Shown: positions 53,003 to 62,400 of the stretch, piece by piece
Position numbering within the stretch: the stretch's first letter is position 1
Layout of the letters: the number at the start of each line of letters is the position of its first letter
Assembly: GCA_040879025.1 (NCBI GenBank)
Contig: JBBDLF010000001.1
Span: 62,001-126,000 of the forward strand
Direction of reading: 5' to 3'
DNA length: 64,000 nt
From: JBBDLF01 sp040879025
GTDB taxonomy: Bacteria; Pseudomonadota; Gammaproteobacteria; Pseudomonadales; Pseudohongiellaceae
Made by a program: the position numbers and the translations under genes
The notes under the pieces: model-generated
Database searches by the model: none
Seen by the model: the letters and a program-made list of their open reading frames with translations, nothing else
Told to the model about the DNA's origin: nothing

Positions 53003-54061
53003 ATGCAAGAGGACAGTTCGCCACCGCGAATGATAGGGGAATCCAGCAGTTTTCTCGAAATGCAGGAACACGTGTCCAAGGTAGCGCCATTGCACAAGTC
53101 CGTGCTGATTGTGGGCGAACGGGGCACGGGCAAGGAACTGGTCGCTGCGAGGCTGCATTACCTGTCTTCGCGCTGGGAACAGAATTTTCTCAAGATCAAC
53201 TGTGCGGCAATGAACGAGAACCTGTTGGAAGCGCAACTGTTTGGTTATGAAGCAGGAGCTTTCACTGGCGCGGGCAAACAGACCAAGGGGTATTTTGAGC
53301 GTGCCGACAAGGGAACGCTGTTTCTGGACGAGTTGTCAAACACGGCCAGAGCGGTGCAGGAGAAAATACTGCGTGTTATTGAGTATGGAGAATTCGAGCG
53401 ACTCGGCGGCACTCACACAGTCAAAGTGGACGTGCGTCTTGTGGCGGCGACCAACGAGGATCTTCCCAGCCTTGCCAGCGATGGCAGATTCCGCGAGGAT
53501 CTTCTGGACCGGCTGGCATTCGATGTAGTGACATTGCCGCCATTGCGGGAGCGCCTGGAAGATATCCTGGTACTCGCCGAGCATTTTGCCATGGGCATGG
53601 TTCAGGAAATGGGCTGGGAATTTTTCGCGGGCTTCTCCGAGAGCACGGTGAGGCAATTACAGGAATATCCCTGGCCTGGAAACATCCGGGAACTCAAGAA
53701 TGTGATCGAACGCGCGGTCTACCAGAGCGGTAACGAGGAAATCACCAGCTTGATATTCAACCCGTTTGAATCCCCATACCGGGTCCGCGGATCCGCCACC
53801 GGTGCCGACCGGCCCGATTCGAGGAAATCCGGAGATGAGTCCGGGGACGAGCCCGCGCCTGGGTCAGGGCCTTCCGACTGTGGCAACGCCGTGAACTCGG
53901 ACCGGGTCAACTTCAAGGACGAAGTGCAGCAATTCGAGATAAATCTGTTGACCAAGGCTATGGAGCAATGCCAGTTCAATCAAAAGAAAGCCGCGGAAGT
54001 GCTTAACCTCAGTTACCACCAGTTGCGCGGCTATCTGCGTAAGTATGACCTGCTGAAGTAA
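53003..54061 (+). CDS. pspF: sigma-54-dependent activator PspF
   Basis: A 352-residue AAA+ activator without a receiver domain. Walker A is GERGTGKE (35-42), the sigma-54 contact loop is GAFTGA, and the C-terminal Fis-type helix-turn-helix is NQKKAAEVLNLSYHQLRGYL. A polar Gly/Pro/Ser/Asp-rich linker of about 50 residues (near 255-305) makes it longer than E. coli PspF (325). It is divergent from pspABC and should activate that promoter when PspA lets go. Confidence 0.93.
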   Translation: MQEDSSPPRMIGESSSFLEMQEHVSKVAPLHKSVLIVGERGTGKELVAARLHYLSSRWEQNFLKINCAAMNENLLEAQLFGYEAGAFTGAGKQTKGYFERADKGTLFLDELSNTARAVQEKILRVIEYGEFERLGGTHTVKVDVRLVAATNEDLPSLASDGRFREDLLDRLAFDVVTLPPLRERLEDILVLAEHFAMGMVQEMGWEFFAGFSESTVRQLQEYPWPGNIRELKNVIERAVYQSGNEEITSLIFNPFESPYRVRGSATGADRPDSRKSGDESGDEPAPGSGPSDCGNAVNSDRVNFKDEVQQFEINLLTKAMEQCQFNQKKAAEVLNLSYHQLRGYLRKYDLLK

Positions 54062-54100
54062 CAGCCAGGGATGAGGAACCAGGGCTTCACGACCTGATCT

Positions 54101-54160
54101 CCTTTCCTCCAGTTTCCTCCAGTTTCCTCCAGTTTCCTCCAGTTTCCTCCAGTTTCCTCC
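54101..54160. repeat. 10-bp tandem repeat, five perfect copies
   Basis: Five exact copies of AGTTTCCTCC (54111-54160), preceded by a degenerate copy, CCTTTCCTCC (54101-54110). The array lies between the convergent pspF and serine hydrolase genes, ending 10 bp before the hydrolase stop. The unit is purine-rich on one strand. It is not coding and may vary in copy number between strains. Confidence 0.9.
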
Positions 54161-54169
54161 AGAGGTTCC

Positions 54170-55429
54170 CTAATCCTGCATGGCTTCGTACACGGCAGCC
54201 TGGGCCTGGGCGCGATCCATCGGAGCGCCTCTGGGGCCATTGCGGAACTGGACCATGTAGAGCATGAAGAAATCATTGGCGGGGTCGACTATGAAATCGG
54301 TACCGCCAATGCCGAACCAGCCGAAATTGTGTGGGGAGTCAGAATTGCCGGGTTCGGTGGGCTGCAAGTTAAAACCCAGTCCCCAGTCGCCTCTGTTACC
54401 ATAGAAGAAATATTCACGCGAAACCGAATCGCCTATGTACTTCGATGTCATCAGATCGAGAGTCGATTCCCCAATGATGCGTTCACCCCGGTAGACGCCG
54501 CCATTCAACAGCATGTTGGCGAAGCGGATGTAATCTTCCGTTGTGGAGTTCAGGCCACCGCCACCTGAAAGCATGGGCCGTTTTTCAAGATTATTCGCCA
54601 TATCCCCGTGAGCCGGTTCTGCGATGCGGTCAGCTTCGCTCGGAGCAATATAGAACGAAGTGTCACCCATCCCCAGCGGATCAAATATACGTTCTTTCAA
54701 CAGTTCATCCAGTGGCTGACCGGCGGCAACTTCCAGTACCGCGCCCAGTACATCCGTCGATCGACTGTAATGCCACGCAGTCCCGGGTTCGAATCGCAGG
54801 GGTAGTTCGCCAAGAATTTTGGCGAGTTCCAGCGCGGTGATATCGGAACGGGTCGAACCGCCTTGCAGGTAGCGCTGCCCGAGATAGCTTTGCGGATCAA
54901 AGGTACCGTAGATCAGGCCTGATTCGTGAGTCAGCAAATGTTCGACCGTCATGACATTTTCAGCCGGCCGGATGGCGCCGGTTTCCTCGTCGAGAACTCC
55001 CATCGAGGCATATTCAGGAATGTATTTGGCTACCGGATCATCCAGAGCGACAAGCCCGTCCTCCACCAGGGACATGGTGGCGACACTGACAACCGGTTTG
55101 GTCATCGAGAAGATACGAAAAAGCGTTTCGGTGCTCATCGGCGTAGAGTCATCGGGGCCCTGGGTTCCTACGGTCTCAAGTACGCCGATACCTTCATCAT
55201 TGCCCACCACCAGAATGGCTCCCGGCACAAACCCGCCCTCTACGGCGGCCTCCATGCGATCACGCAGGGAAGCGATTTCTTCATCGTCAATTCCAAAATT
55301 TGAGGAATTGACCATTTTAATGGAACTGGTGTTATCGGCTGCAAAGGTACTCCCTGCCGAGAGTAGCAGGGCGACGGCAATCAGCCTGACGAAGTGGAAC
55401 CTGCCCGTCAATTTCGAAGTGAAAGTCAT
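54170..55429 (-). CDS. exported beta-lactamase-family serine hydrolase
   Basis: A 419-residue class C beta-lactamase-like protein. A signal peptide (about residues 1-30, ending in TFAA) is followed by the SxxK motif SMTK, a YSR motif in WHYSRS in place of YxN, and a C-terminal GIGGTDF in place of KTG. The family includes esterases and D-amino-acid peptidases; a true beta-lactamase is unlikely with these replacements. It stands alone. Confidence 0.85.
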   Translation of the reverse strand: MTFTSKLTGRFHFVRLIAVALLLSAGSTFAADNTSSIKMVNSSNFGIDDEEIASLRDRMEAAVEGGFVPGAILVVGNDEGIGVLETVGTQGPDDSTPMSTETLFRIFSMTKPVVSVATMSLVEDGLVALDDPVAKYIPEYASMGVLDEETGAIRPAENVMTVEHLLTHESGLIYGTFDPQSYLGQRYLQGGSTRSDITALELAKILGELPLRFEPGTAWHYSRSTDVLGAVLEVAAGQPLDELLKERIFDPLGMGDTSFYIAPSEADRIAEPAHGDMANNLEKRPMLSGGGGLNSTTEDYIRFANMLLNGGVYRGERIIGESTLDLMTSKYIGDSVSREYFFYGNRGDWGLGFNLQPTEPGNSDSPHNFGWFGIGGTDFIVDPANDFFMLYMVQFRNGPRGAPMDRAQAQAAVYEAMQD

Positions 55430-55585
55430 TTGAATTTCCCCATGAAGTTTTCACGATACTACCGCAAGCCTATGGGGGCCACAATAACGGTTAACACCGA
55501 ACCTTGACAACAAGGGTCACGACAGATGCGATGAATGGTCTAAATGGCAGGAGATACCGGTGGACAAACCGGCCATCGGACGGGT

Positions 55586-56170
55586 TCAGTCAAAATCCCT
55601 GACCAGCGAAGTACGTATGGGGTCGGGAACCGGGCTGACTTCGTGGCGGTAATGAGTGTGCTCTGATCGCACCGTCCATGGCGCGCCCTCTTTGGCCGCC
55701 TGGATTGCATCGGCCGGGAATTCGAACCGCAGAAAATGCACCGCGGAAGTTTTTTCATCAGTCTCCCGTTCAAGGTCTTCATCCGCTATGGGATAGATTG
55801 GATCACATCCCTGAACCGCGATACAAACCTGGTCCTCAATTCCCATCAGCCGCGCCAATTCGCGCCGCCGTTCGCCCTCGTCGGGAAACTCAATCATAAA
55901 AGTCGCCTTCAGGTTGGCGCCATCGGGAATGAGCGGATTGTACGCCTCCAGTTCTTCCGTGATATCTTCCGCCCGCGTCAGGTTCTCCACCCGTATCAGT
56001 TCCTGAACCTGGTACTTCATGGTCATGAAGTCTTCAAAGTGCAGCGAGGCGTTCGGACCCAACAGCAGGCGCCGGTTTTTCTTGTGTTCCAGAATTGCCG
56101 AACGGAACGCCGGCCGCTGTTTCTCGTAGGTGGGCTTGTCCAGCAAATCTTCTGTGGTTATTTTCTTCAT
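55586..56170 (-). CDS. DUF3501 family protein
   Basis: About 194 residues from the ATG at 56170; the longer frame reaches into the upstream gene and is rejected. The opening (ITTEDLLDKPTYEKQRP) and LRFEFP match DUF3501 proteins. These are found with rubrerythrin and an Fe-S oxidoreductase, as here, suggesting a role in peroxide stress. The chemistry is unknown. Confidence 0.8.
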   Translation of the reverse strand: MKKITTEDLLDKPTYEKQRPAFRSAILEHKKNRRLLLGPNASLHFEDFMTMKYQVQELIRVENLTRAEDITEELEAYNPLIPDGANLKATFMIEFPDEGERRRELARLMGIEDQVCIAVQGCDPIYPIADEDLERETDEKTSAVHFLRFEFPADAIQAAKEGAPWTVRSEHTHYRHEVSPVPDPIRTSLVRDFD

Positions 56171-56219
56171 GTGTCGCCTTGTTGCAAACAGTGAATTACT
56201 GGACGTTTCAGACGCCCGA

Positions 56220-57542
56220 TCAAATACCATACGCTTGTCTGAGCAGGTCCAAAGGATGAGTATGTTCCTGGCCATTGCCCAGATTATGGGCAATGTGCTT
56301 TCCCGCCACCGGGCAGTCACTGCCGTAATAATCCGGCTCCTGTTGTCTGATCAGTTTAACGACCGGCCGCACAATCTTGTTGGCGTGTTTCAGCGTTTCC
56401 TTTTTTACGCCATACGTGCCGTCGTGGCCTGAGCAGCGTTCAATGCTTTTGACAGAAGTGTCCGGTATCAGCTCAAGAATCTGGCGGGTTTTTGGCCCAA
56501 TATTCTGAACACGCTGATGACAGGCAACGTGATAGCTGACATTGCCGAGGCTGTTTTTAAAATCGGTTTTAAGCCGTTTTTCCCGATGCAGTTGGTAGAG
56601 AAACTCAAACGGGTCGCGAAATGCTTCAGCCACTGCGCGCACCTGTTCGTCGTCAGGATAAAGCAGGGGGAGTTCTTGTTTGAACATCAACACACAGGAC
56701 GGTACGGCCGCCACGATTTTATAGCCCTTGGTGGCGTGCGCATAGAGGTGCGGCAGGTTTCGGTCAAGCAAATGCTTCACTGATTTAAGATCACCGAGTT
56801 CCAGCTTGGGCATACCGCAGCAGTGTTCCCGCGCCATCAGCTTTACCTGCACATCATTGTGCTGCAGCACTTTGACCAGGCTTTCGGCGGCGCTCGGTTC
56901 GTTGTAGTTGCAATAACAGGTAGCAAAAAGCAGCACCTTCTCAATGGACTCACTGGTGTTGTCTGTGTTCAGGTGGCTCAGTCTGTCACGCAGGGTGGGG
57001 CGAACATATTCCGGAAGTTTCGCGTCCTTGTGTATCTTCAGTGACTTGTCCAATACGCGGCGCAAGCCCGTGTTACGGTTGGCCCCGTTAACCAGGGAAT
57101 TCAGCACCGGCTGGGTGGCGACCCTCCCTACCAGATCGGTGCTGGTAATCAACTTGTCGCGGAATCGGGTGTCGCCTTTCTCATACTTGACCGCTTTGCC
57201 ACGCAACATGAGATGGGGAAAATCCACGTTCCATTCATGCGGCGGTACGTAAGGACATTTGGTCAGGTAACACAGATCGCACAGGTAACATTGATCCACC
57301 ACCTTGGTGTAATCGGCGACATCAACACCGTCCACTTCCATGGTTTCGCTTTCATCCACCAGGTCGAACAAGGTAGGGAAAGCATTGCACAGGCTTACGC
57401 AACGGCGACAGCCGTGACAAATATCAAAAACGCGTTCAAGCTCCTTGTTGAGATCTGACTCATCCCAGAACTTCGGGTCCTGTTGGTTCAGTGGATGCCG
57501 TACAGGCGCGCCCAGGCCACCTTCTCTGCCTTCATTTGCCAT
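56220..57542 (-). CDS. Fe-S oxidoreductase with two CCG domains (heterodisulfide reductase-like)
   Basis: A 440-residue protein. Two 4Fe-4S ferredoxin-type motifs lie near the N-terminus (CHGCRRCVSLCNAFP and CYLCDLCYLTKCPY). Two cysteine-rich CCG domains follow (FATCYCNYNE/HCCGMPKLELG, then VACHQRVQ/CSGHDGTYG). The layout resembles GlpC and HdrD-type subunits, which pass electrons from a quinone or thiol donor. In this operon it may supply electrons to rubrerythrin. It lies 49 bp upstream of the DUF3501 gene. Confidence 0.85.
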   Translation of the reverse strand: MANEGREGGLGAPVRHPLNQQDPKFWDESDLNKELERVFDICHGCRRCVSLCNAFPTLFDLVDESETMEVDGVDVADYTKVVDQCYLCDLCYLTKCPYVPPHEWNVDFPHLMLRGKAVKYEKGDTRFRDKLITSTDLVGRVATQPVLNSLVNGANRNTGLRRVLDKSLKIHKDAKLPEYVRPTLRDRLSHLNTDNTSESIEKVLLFATCYCNYNEPSAAESLVKVLQHNDVQVKLMAREHCCGMPKLELGDLKSVKHLLDRNLPHLYAHATKGYKIVAAVPSCVLMFKQELPLLYPDDEQVRAVAEAFRDPFEFLYQLHREKRLKTDFKNSLGNVSYHVACHQRVQNIGPKTRQILELIPDTSVKSIERCSGHDGTYGVKKETLKHANKIVRPVVKLIRQQEPDYYGSDCPVAGKHIAHNLGNGQEHTHPLDLLRQAYGI

Positions 57543-57589
57543 ATTGGTTCCGGAGGAGTCAGTAATATGTCAGTCTCGAGATGCCATGC

Positions 57590-57620
57590 CCCCGAATTCA
57601 GAGATCACTCTGATTCGGGG
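57590..57620. repeat. intercistronic hairpin downstream of the rubrerythrin gene
   Basis: CCCCGAATTCAGAG (57590-57603) pairs with CTCTGATTCGGGG (57608-57620) around a 4-base loop with one bulged base. It lies between the rubrerythrin stop and the Fe-S oxidoreductase start on the minus strand. No T-run follows, so it is more likely an attenuator or an mRNA-protecting stem than a full terminator. Confidence 0.6.
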
Positions 57621-57685
57621 ATGGCTTTCGGTTCGGGTGAGCCGGTCCCAGGCGAAAACGCCCGTCCCGGGTTATCTCCGGTTGC

Positions 57686-58105
57686 TCAGGCGTCCAGGGA
57701 ATCCAGCGCTTTCTGGAAACGGTTGGCATGTGAGCGTTCCGCTTTGGCCAGCGTTTCCATCCAGTCGGCGATTTCGTCGAAACCCTCGTCGCGCGCGTCT
57801 TTCGCCATGCCCGGATACATATCCGTGTATTCATGCGTTTCGCCCGCAACGGCAGACTTGAGGTTGTCGCCGGTACCGCCGATAGGCATCCCCGTGGCGG
57901 GATCACCCACCTCTTCGAGGTACTCAAGATGGCCGTGCGCGTGTCCGGTTTCGCCTTCCGCCGTGGAGCGGAACAGGGCGGAAACGTCGTTGTAACCTTC
58001 CACATCGGCTTTCTGGGCAAAATACAGGTAACGGCGGTTGGCCTGCGATTCGCCGGCGAAGGCAGCCTTGAGATTCTCTTCGGTTTTGGTTCCTTTCAAT
58101 GGCAT
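57686..58105 (-). CDS. rubrerythrin (without rubredoxin domain)
   Basis: A 139-residue four-helix di-iron protein. Metal-ligand helices carry GESQANRRY, EGETGHAHGH, AGETHEY and KAERSHANRF. The rubredoxin Cys4 tail of classical rubrerythrins is missing, so an outside electron donor is needed; the adjacent Fe-S oxidoreductase is the candidate. It probably reduces hydrogen peroxide. It is divergent from oxyR. Confidence 0.9.
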   Translation of the reverse strand: MPLKGTKTEENLKAAFAGESQANRRYLYFAQKADVEGYNDVSALFRSTAEGETGHAHGHLEYLEEVGDPATGMPIGGTGDNLKSAVAGETHEYTDMYPGMAKDARDEGFDEIADWMETLAKAERSHANRFQKALDSLDA

Positions 58106-58234
58106 AGTAATCTCCTGTCAATGATTGTTATATGAACGATCGCATTGCGCCGTATCCAGCAGCACGCTGCCGTTTTCACAGGGCTCAACCTTATGTTAAG
58201 CAGAAATCAAACGCCAATTGATTTTTCTGGATGC

Positions 58235-58257
58235 GTTGATCGATTTTTTCGATTAAC
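58235..58257. promoter_or_regulatory. inverted repeat at the oxyR start
   Basis: GTTGATCGA (58235-58243) and TCGATTAAC (58249-58257) match at 8 of 9 paired positions around five T's. It ends 8 bp before the oxyR ATG, a position where LysR-type regulators bind to control themselves and a divergent gene. Confidence 0.5.
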
Positions 58258-58265
58258 CTTACAGC

Positions 58266-59174
58266 ATGCTGCCATCCCTGAAACAATTGAAGTACCTGGT
58301 GGCTGTGGCCGAGACCCGTCATTTCGGTAAAGCCGCGCGAGCCTGCCACGTCACGCAATCCACGTTGAGCGCAGGTATCCAGGAACTGGAGTCACAGCTT
58401 GGGGCTGTGGTATTCGAACGTACCCGAAAGCAGGTGCTGATTACCCCGCTGGGTGAAAAACTGCTGTCGCAGGCTCGCGTGGTGCTGGGCAATGCCGAGG
58501 ATTTCGTCGCGATTGCCCACTCCGAAGCGGATGTTCTTTCCGGTGAAATACGCCTGGGCGTCATTCCCACCATCGGTCCTTTTCTGTTGCCCCAGTTGCT
58601 GTCGGCGTTGCGCGACCAATACAAGAATCTGAAACTCTATTTGAAAGAGGGGCTTACATCGGAACTCGTCACCAAGCTGCAACAGGGAGAACTGGATGTG
58701 ACTATATTGGCATTTCCCTATTCCCTACCCGAGATGCATGTCGAAATGCTTTTCGCCGATGAGTTTGTTCTGTTGCTGCCTCCGCATCACCCACTTGAAA
58801 AAAAAACCAATATCCAACAGCGCCATCTTAGAGGTGAGAGACTATTGCTGCTCGAGGAGGGGCATTGTCTTCGTGAACACGCGCTGGAAGCCTGTAAACT
58901 GGAGAGCGGCAATCTGGATCTGGTATACCAGGGCACCAGCCTGCACACCTTGGTGCAGATGGTCGCCAACGGTCTGGGAATCACCCTGTTGCCGGGGATA
59001 GCCATACAGGCCAATATTTTGCGCGACACGAATTTGCAGCTGCGTCATTTCCGCGAGGAAGAGGTCAGTCGCCATATCGGACTGGCCTGGCGCAAGTCGG
59101 ATCCTCGTCAAAGGGACTACCACGTCCTGGCAGGTTTCATTCGGGATTTTATTGGCAATTCCCGCTCTGCTTGA
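58266..59174 (+). CDS. oxyR: hydrogen-peroxide sensor OxyR
   Basis: A 302-residue LysR-type regulator. The helix-turn-helix lies at about 18-37 (RHFGKAARACHVTQSTLSAG). The redox pair C201 and C210 (GHCLREHALEACKL) has the same spacing as C199/C208 of E. coli OxyR, so disulfide switching is expected. It is divergent from the rubrerythrin gene, a likely target. Confidence 0.92.
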   Translation: MLPSLKQLKYLVAVAETRHFGKAARACHVTQSTLSAGIQELESQLGAVVFERTRKQVLITPLGEKLLSQARVVLGNAEDFVAIAHSEADVLSGEIRLGVIPTIGPFLLPQLLSALRDQYKNLKLYLKEGLTSELVTKLQQGELDVTILAFPYSLPEMHVEMLFADEFVLLLPPHHPLEKKTNIQQRHLRGERLLLLEEGHCLREHALEACKLESGNLDLVYQGTSLHTLVQMVANGLGITLLPGIAIQANILRDTNLQLRHFREEEVSRHIGLAWRKSDPRQRDYHVLAGFIRDFIGNSRSA

Positions 59175-59450
59175 ACGCCGGTAAGCAGGGGCTTCGGTAT
59201 TGCCCGTGACGCCGCTTCCCTGTCAGCTCTCCACTCCGACTCCCTGAACCTTGTGTTCAAACCGGATAACCAGCCCGGAGCAAAGTCCGCCTTCCGCAAT
59301 ACCGAACCCCTGACTGGAGTGTAGTCCCTGCGCCGCAAAGGGTGTAATTTCGCGCGAAATTATTGTCACCGGTTTCGCCTATACAAGTCTCGCGGAACAC
59401 GCTAGTGTTCTGTCCCATTGATTCGCAATCTGAGAGACCCGCGGACCGCC

Positions 59451-60254
59451 ATGAAAGTTTTCGCTCTATCCGACCTTCACCTCGATTACGAGGAGAATCT
59501 GCTCTGGCTGAACCAGATCCCGAACAGGGACTTTCAATCGGATGTGCTGATTCTCGCCGGAGATATCACCTCAGACCTGAATTTGCTGGCTGCCGCGTTT
59601 GCGATACTGGCGGCACGATTTCGCAAAGTGCTGTTCGTGCCAGGCAACCATGAGTTCTGGTTGCACAATGGAGATTTTACGAATTCTCTGGAAAAGTTCA
59701 ATGCTATAATGGCTCTGTGCCGGGATACCGGAATATGCGACACCGTCTATCGATCAGAAGAAGTGACATTTGTCCCCTTGCTGGGTTGGTATGATTACAG
59801 CTTCGCCAAGCCGGACAACTATTTGCGCCGTGCATGGCGTGATTATCGTGCCTGCGCCTGGCCCCCTGGTTTTGATGACTGCGAACTTACCCGTTATTTT
59901 CTTGACAAAAATGAAGAAAAGCTCAACGCGCACGGTGACACCCTGATCAGTTTCTCCCACTTCCTGCCGCGCATTGACCTGATGCCGGATCGGATACCGC
60001 CATCGAAGCGGCGCGTTTACCCGGTACTGGGATGTCAGGGCCTCGGCCGGCAGGTAGAAACACTCAAATCTGATATTCACGTTTATGGTCACAGCCACGT
60101 GAATCGTCATATACAACTGGATGGAACTCTTTTTATCAACAACGCGTTCGGCTACCCGTCCGAGGCACACATCGCATTGAAGGCATTGCGCTGTATTTTT
60201 GACACCGAGGCCAGCGCCATTGGCAGCGGTGAGCGGGCATTTTCATCACCATGA
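59451..60254 (+). CDS. calcineurin-type metallophosphoesterase
   Basis: About 267 residues from the ATG at 59451. The metal-binding motifs are in the usual order: SDLHLDY, LAGDITSD, PGNHEF, and YGHSHVNRH near the end. The substrate cannot be told. It overlaps the next gene by 4 bp (ATGA), so it is coupled to the phosphopantetheinyl transferase. A phosphodiesterase acting on ACP or CoA-type substrates is possible, but this is inference. Confidence 0.87.
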   Translation: MKVFALSDLHLDYEENLLWLNQIPNRDFQSDVLILAGDITSDLNLLAAAFAILAARFRKVLFVPGNHEFWLHNGDFTNSLEKFNAIMALCRDTGICDTVYRSEEVTFVPLLGWYDYSFAKPDNYLRRAWRDYRACAWPPGFDDCELTRYFLDKNEEKLNAHGDTLISFSHFLPRIDLMPDRIPPSKRRVYPVLGCQGLGRQVETLKSDIHVYGHSHVNRHIQLDGTLFINNAFGYPSEAHIALKALRCIFDTEASAIGSGERAFSSP

Positions 60255-61069
60255 TCAATCTGACAGACAACGAAGTCCACTTGTGGGTTTTGCGCACTGC
60301 GCCGAAGGAAACATCAGACCACGCTGCTTGCGCAGCCCTGGCGGAGGCCGGCAACGGATTTCTGGACGCGAATGAAAAGGCTCACCTGTTGCGGTTCAGA
60401 TCACAAGGGCAGCGTCGTGCCTATCTGCTTACCCGAATACTGGTACGCTTTGCCCTCAGCCGGTATGCCGGCAATATCGCCCCGGCAGAGTTTCGATTTT
60501 CCGATAACCAACATGGTAAACCGTTCATCACAGAACCTTCGCTTTCCGACCCCTTGTTCTTCAATGTTTCCCATAGCGGTGCAATGACCGCAGTCGCGAT
60601 CGGACGTGTGCGCGAGATTGGGCTTGATATTCAGCAAATTGACGACAGAACCGGTCTGCTGGATCTCGCCCGTCGATATTTTACGCCTCTGGAATATTCC
60701 AGACTTCAGAGCTTGGACGGGGCACAACTCAGCGCCGGTTTTTTTTCTCTCTGGACTCTCAAGGAAGCCTACAGCAAAGCCCTGGGGACGGCCCTGACCG
60801 GCACATTAAAGAAAATCAGCTTCAGCTTTCCTCACGATGGAGAAATTCGTGCCGACTTCGTCGCTGATGCGACGGAAAAGCGGCTGGCCTGGTGGTTTTG
60901 CCAAGTGGATGCAGGGCCGGATTACAGTGCCGCGCTGGCAGTCGGGGAGCCGGCTCAAACAGGGCAGCAGCTTACTCATCGGAATATCAGAATCGTGCGA
61001 TGGGAATTGCTCGCGCTGGACCGGGTAGAGGAGCGCGACGCGGGTATTATTGCCAGCTCGGCTCGCTAA
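60251..61069 (+). CDS. Sfp-type 4'-phosphopantetheinyl transferase
   Basis: A 272-residue transferase that loads carrier proteins from CoA. Magnesium-binding motifs are GLDIQQI and WTLKEAYSKALG (Asp, Glu and the WxxKEA signature), and the substrate motif NVSHSG is present. It is longer than AcpS and of the Sfp/EntD class used by polyketide, peptide or lysine pathways. No large synthase is in this window, apart from the stand-alone KAS III-like protein at 49 kb. Confidence 0.9.
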   Translation: MINLTDNEVHLWVLRTAPKETSDHAACAALAEAGNGFLDANEKAHLLRFRSQGQRRAYLLTRILVRFALSRYAGNIAPAEFRFSDNQHGKPFITEPSLSDPLFFNVSHSGAMTAVAIGRVREIGLDIQQIDDRTGLLDLARRYFTPLEYSRLQSLDGAQLSAGFFSLWTLKEAYSKALGTALTGTLKKISFSFPHDGEIRADFVADATEKRLAWWFCQVDAGPDYSAALAVGEPAQTGQQLTHRNIRIVRWELLALDRVEERDAGIIASSAR

Positions 61070-62358
61070 CCGTCGGTGTGTTTTTCATCCTCATCCGCAT
61101 CGATTTCCCACATACGCACGGTTCGGACCATATTGTCCTTCACCTGCAGAACCTCGGCGCGGTAACGGCCAATAGTCAATCCGATAGCTGAGTCCGGGAT
61201 TGCCTGCAGTATCTCCATCAACAGGCCATTAAGCGTTTTGGCGCCGCTGGTGTCGAGATCCCAGGAAAGTATGCGATTGATATCCCGCACGCTGGTGCTG
61301 CCGTCGATAAGGTAACTGTTGTCGGGCTGGGGATGAATATCCTTGCTGCGGGTGGCCAGATCGGTGGTAAATTCACCCACGATCTCCTCAAGGATATCTT
61401 CCAGGGTAACAATGCCCATCACGGCGGCGTATTCATCCACCACCACGGCCATCCGCGATTTGCGCTTCTGGAAATTGAACAGTTGTGTGTGCAACGGTGT
61501 GCTTTCGGGAATAAAATAAGGTTCGGACGTTTCCTGCAGGATGGCTGCCTTGTTCAAATTCTCCACCCGGATAAGTTTTCCGGCACTGCGCAAATGGAGA
61601 ATGCCTATGACATTGTCGAGGTTGTTTTTGTAGACCGGGATTCGGGTGTGTTGACTGCTGCCAATCAGGTTGATGATATCTTCAAGGTCGTCTTCAATAT
61701 CAATACCGATAATGTCGTTTTTTTGCACCATAATGTCATCAACCGTAACCTTCTCGAGATCAAAAATGTTCAGCAGCATTCCCAGGCGGCGTCTGGGAAA
61801 GCGTGTCCCCGATTCAAAAACCACCGAGCGTAATTCGTCCGGCGACAAGCGGTGATCGTGGCTGCCCTCAGGGTGAAAGCCCAAAAGCCGGACAAGCAGG
61901 TTGGAAATACGGTTAACCAGCCAGACGAAGGGATAAAGCACCTTCAACAGAAAAGTCAAAATCACACTGGAAGGGTAGGCAATCTTTTCCGGGTACAGCG
62001 CGGCGATGGTCTTTGGTGTCACTTCGGCAAAAATCAAAATGATCATTGTCAGTGCAAGGGTTGTCATCAACGGCTCGGGACCGCCGAAAATCGAGATAGC
62101 AATCGAAGTGGCAATTGATGCCGCAAATATATTGACGAAATTATTTCCGATCAGGATCATGCCGAGCAGCCGGTCAGGTGTTTCCAACAGTTTCTGAGCG
62201 CGTTTCGCGGCGGAATGACCGTTGCGCGCGAGGTGCCGCAACCGGTAGCGGTTAAGACTCATCATCCCGGTCTCGGAACTGGAGAAATAGGCGGAGGCAA
62301 AAACAAGAAATATGAGCAAGCCTATAAGCAGGCCAAGCGGTGCTTCTTCTATGTTCAT
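61066..62358 (-). CDS. CNNM/CorC-type membrane protein with CBS domains
   Basis: A 430-residue protein. The N-terminal DUF21/CNNM membrane domain (about 10-185) has SSSETGMMSLNRYRLRHLA. A CBS pair follows (about 205-330) and a CorC_HlyC domain ends the protein. E. coli YfjD/CorB has this layout, and members are linked to magnesium or cobalt efflux. It converges with the phosphopantetheinyl transferase gene by 4 bp and is downstream of the CcsA-like gene, in the same direction as found near ffh elsewhere. Confidence 0.9.
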   Translation of the reverse strand: MNIEEAPLGLLIGLLIFLVFASAYFSSSETGMMSLNRYRLRHLARNGHSAAKRAQKLLETPDRLLGMILIGNNFVNIFAASIATSIAISIFGGPEPLMTTLALTMIILIFAEVTPKTIAALYPEKIAYPSSVILTFLLKVLYPFVWLVNRISNLLVRLLGFHPEGSHDHRLSPDELRSVVFESGTRFPRRRLGMLLNIFDLEKVTVDDIMVQKNDIIGIDIEDDLEDIINLIGSSQHTRIPVYKNNLDNVIGILHLRSAGKLIRVENLNKAAILQETSEPYFIPESTPLHTQLFNFQKRKSRMAVVVDEYAAVMGIVTLEDILEEIVGEFTTDLATRSKDIHPQPDNSYLIDGSTSVRDINRILSWDLDTSGAKTLNGLLMEILQAIPDSAIGLTIGRYRAEVLQVKDNMVRTVRMWEIDADEDEKHTDG

Positions 62359-62400
62359 TTTGGTGAAACTTGTTATGGACGGGCCACGGACTGCGTCCGG

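Noticed and set aside
54170..55429. A true class C beta-lactamase conferring resistance
   Set aside because: The YxN and KTG motifs are replaced, which fits an esterase or peptidase better.
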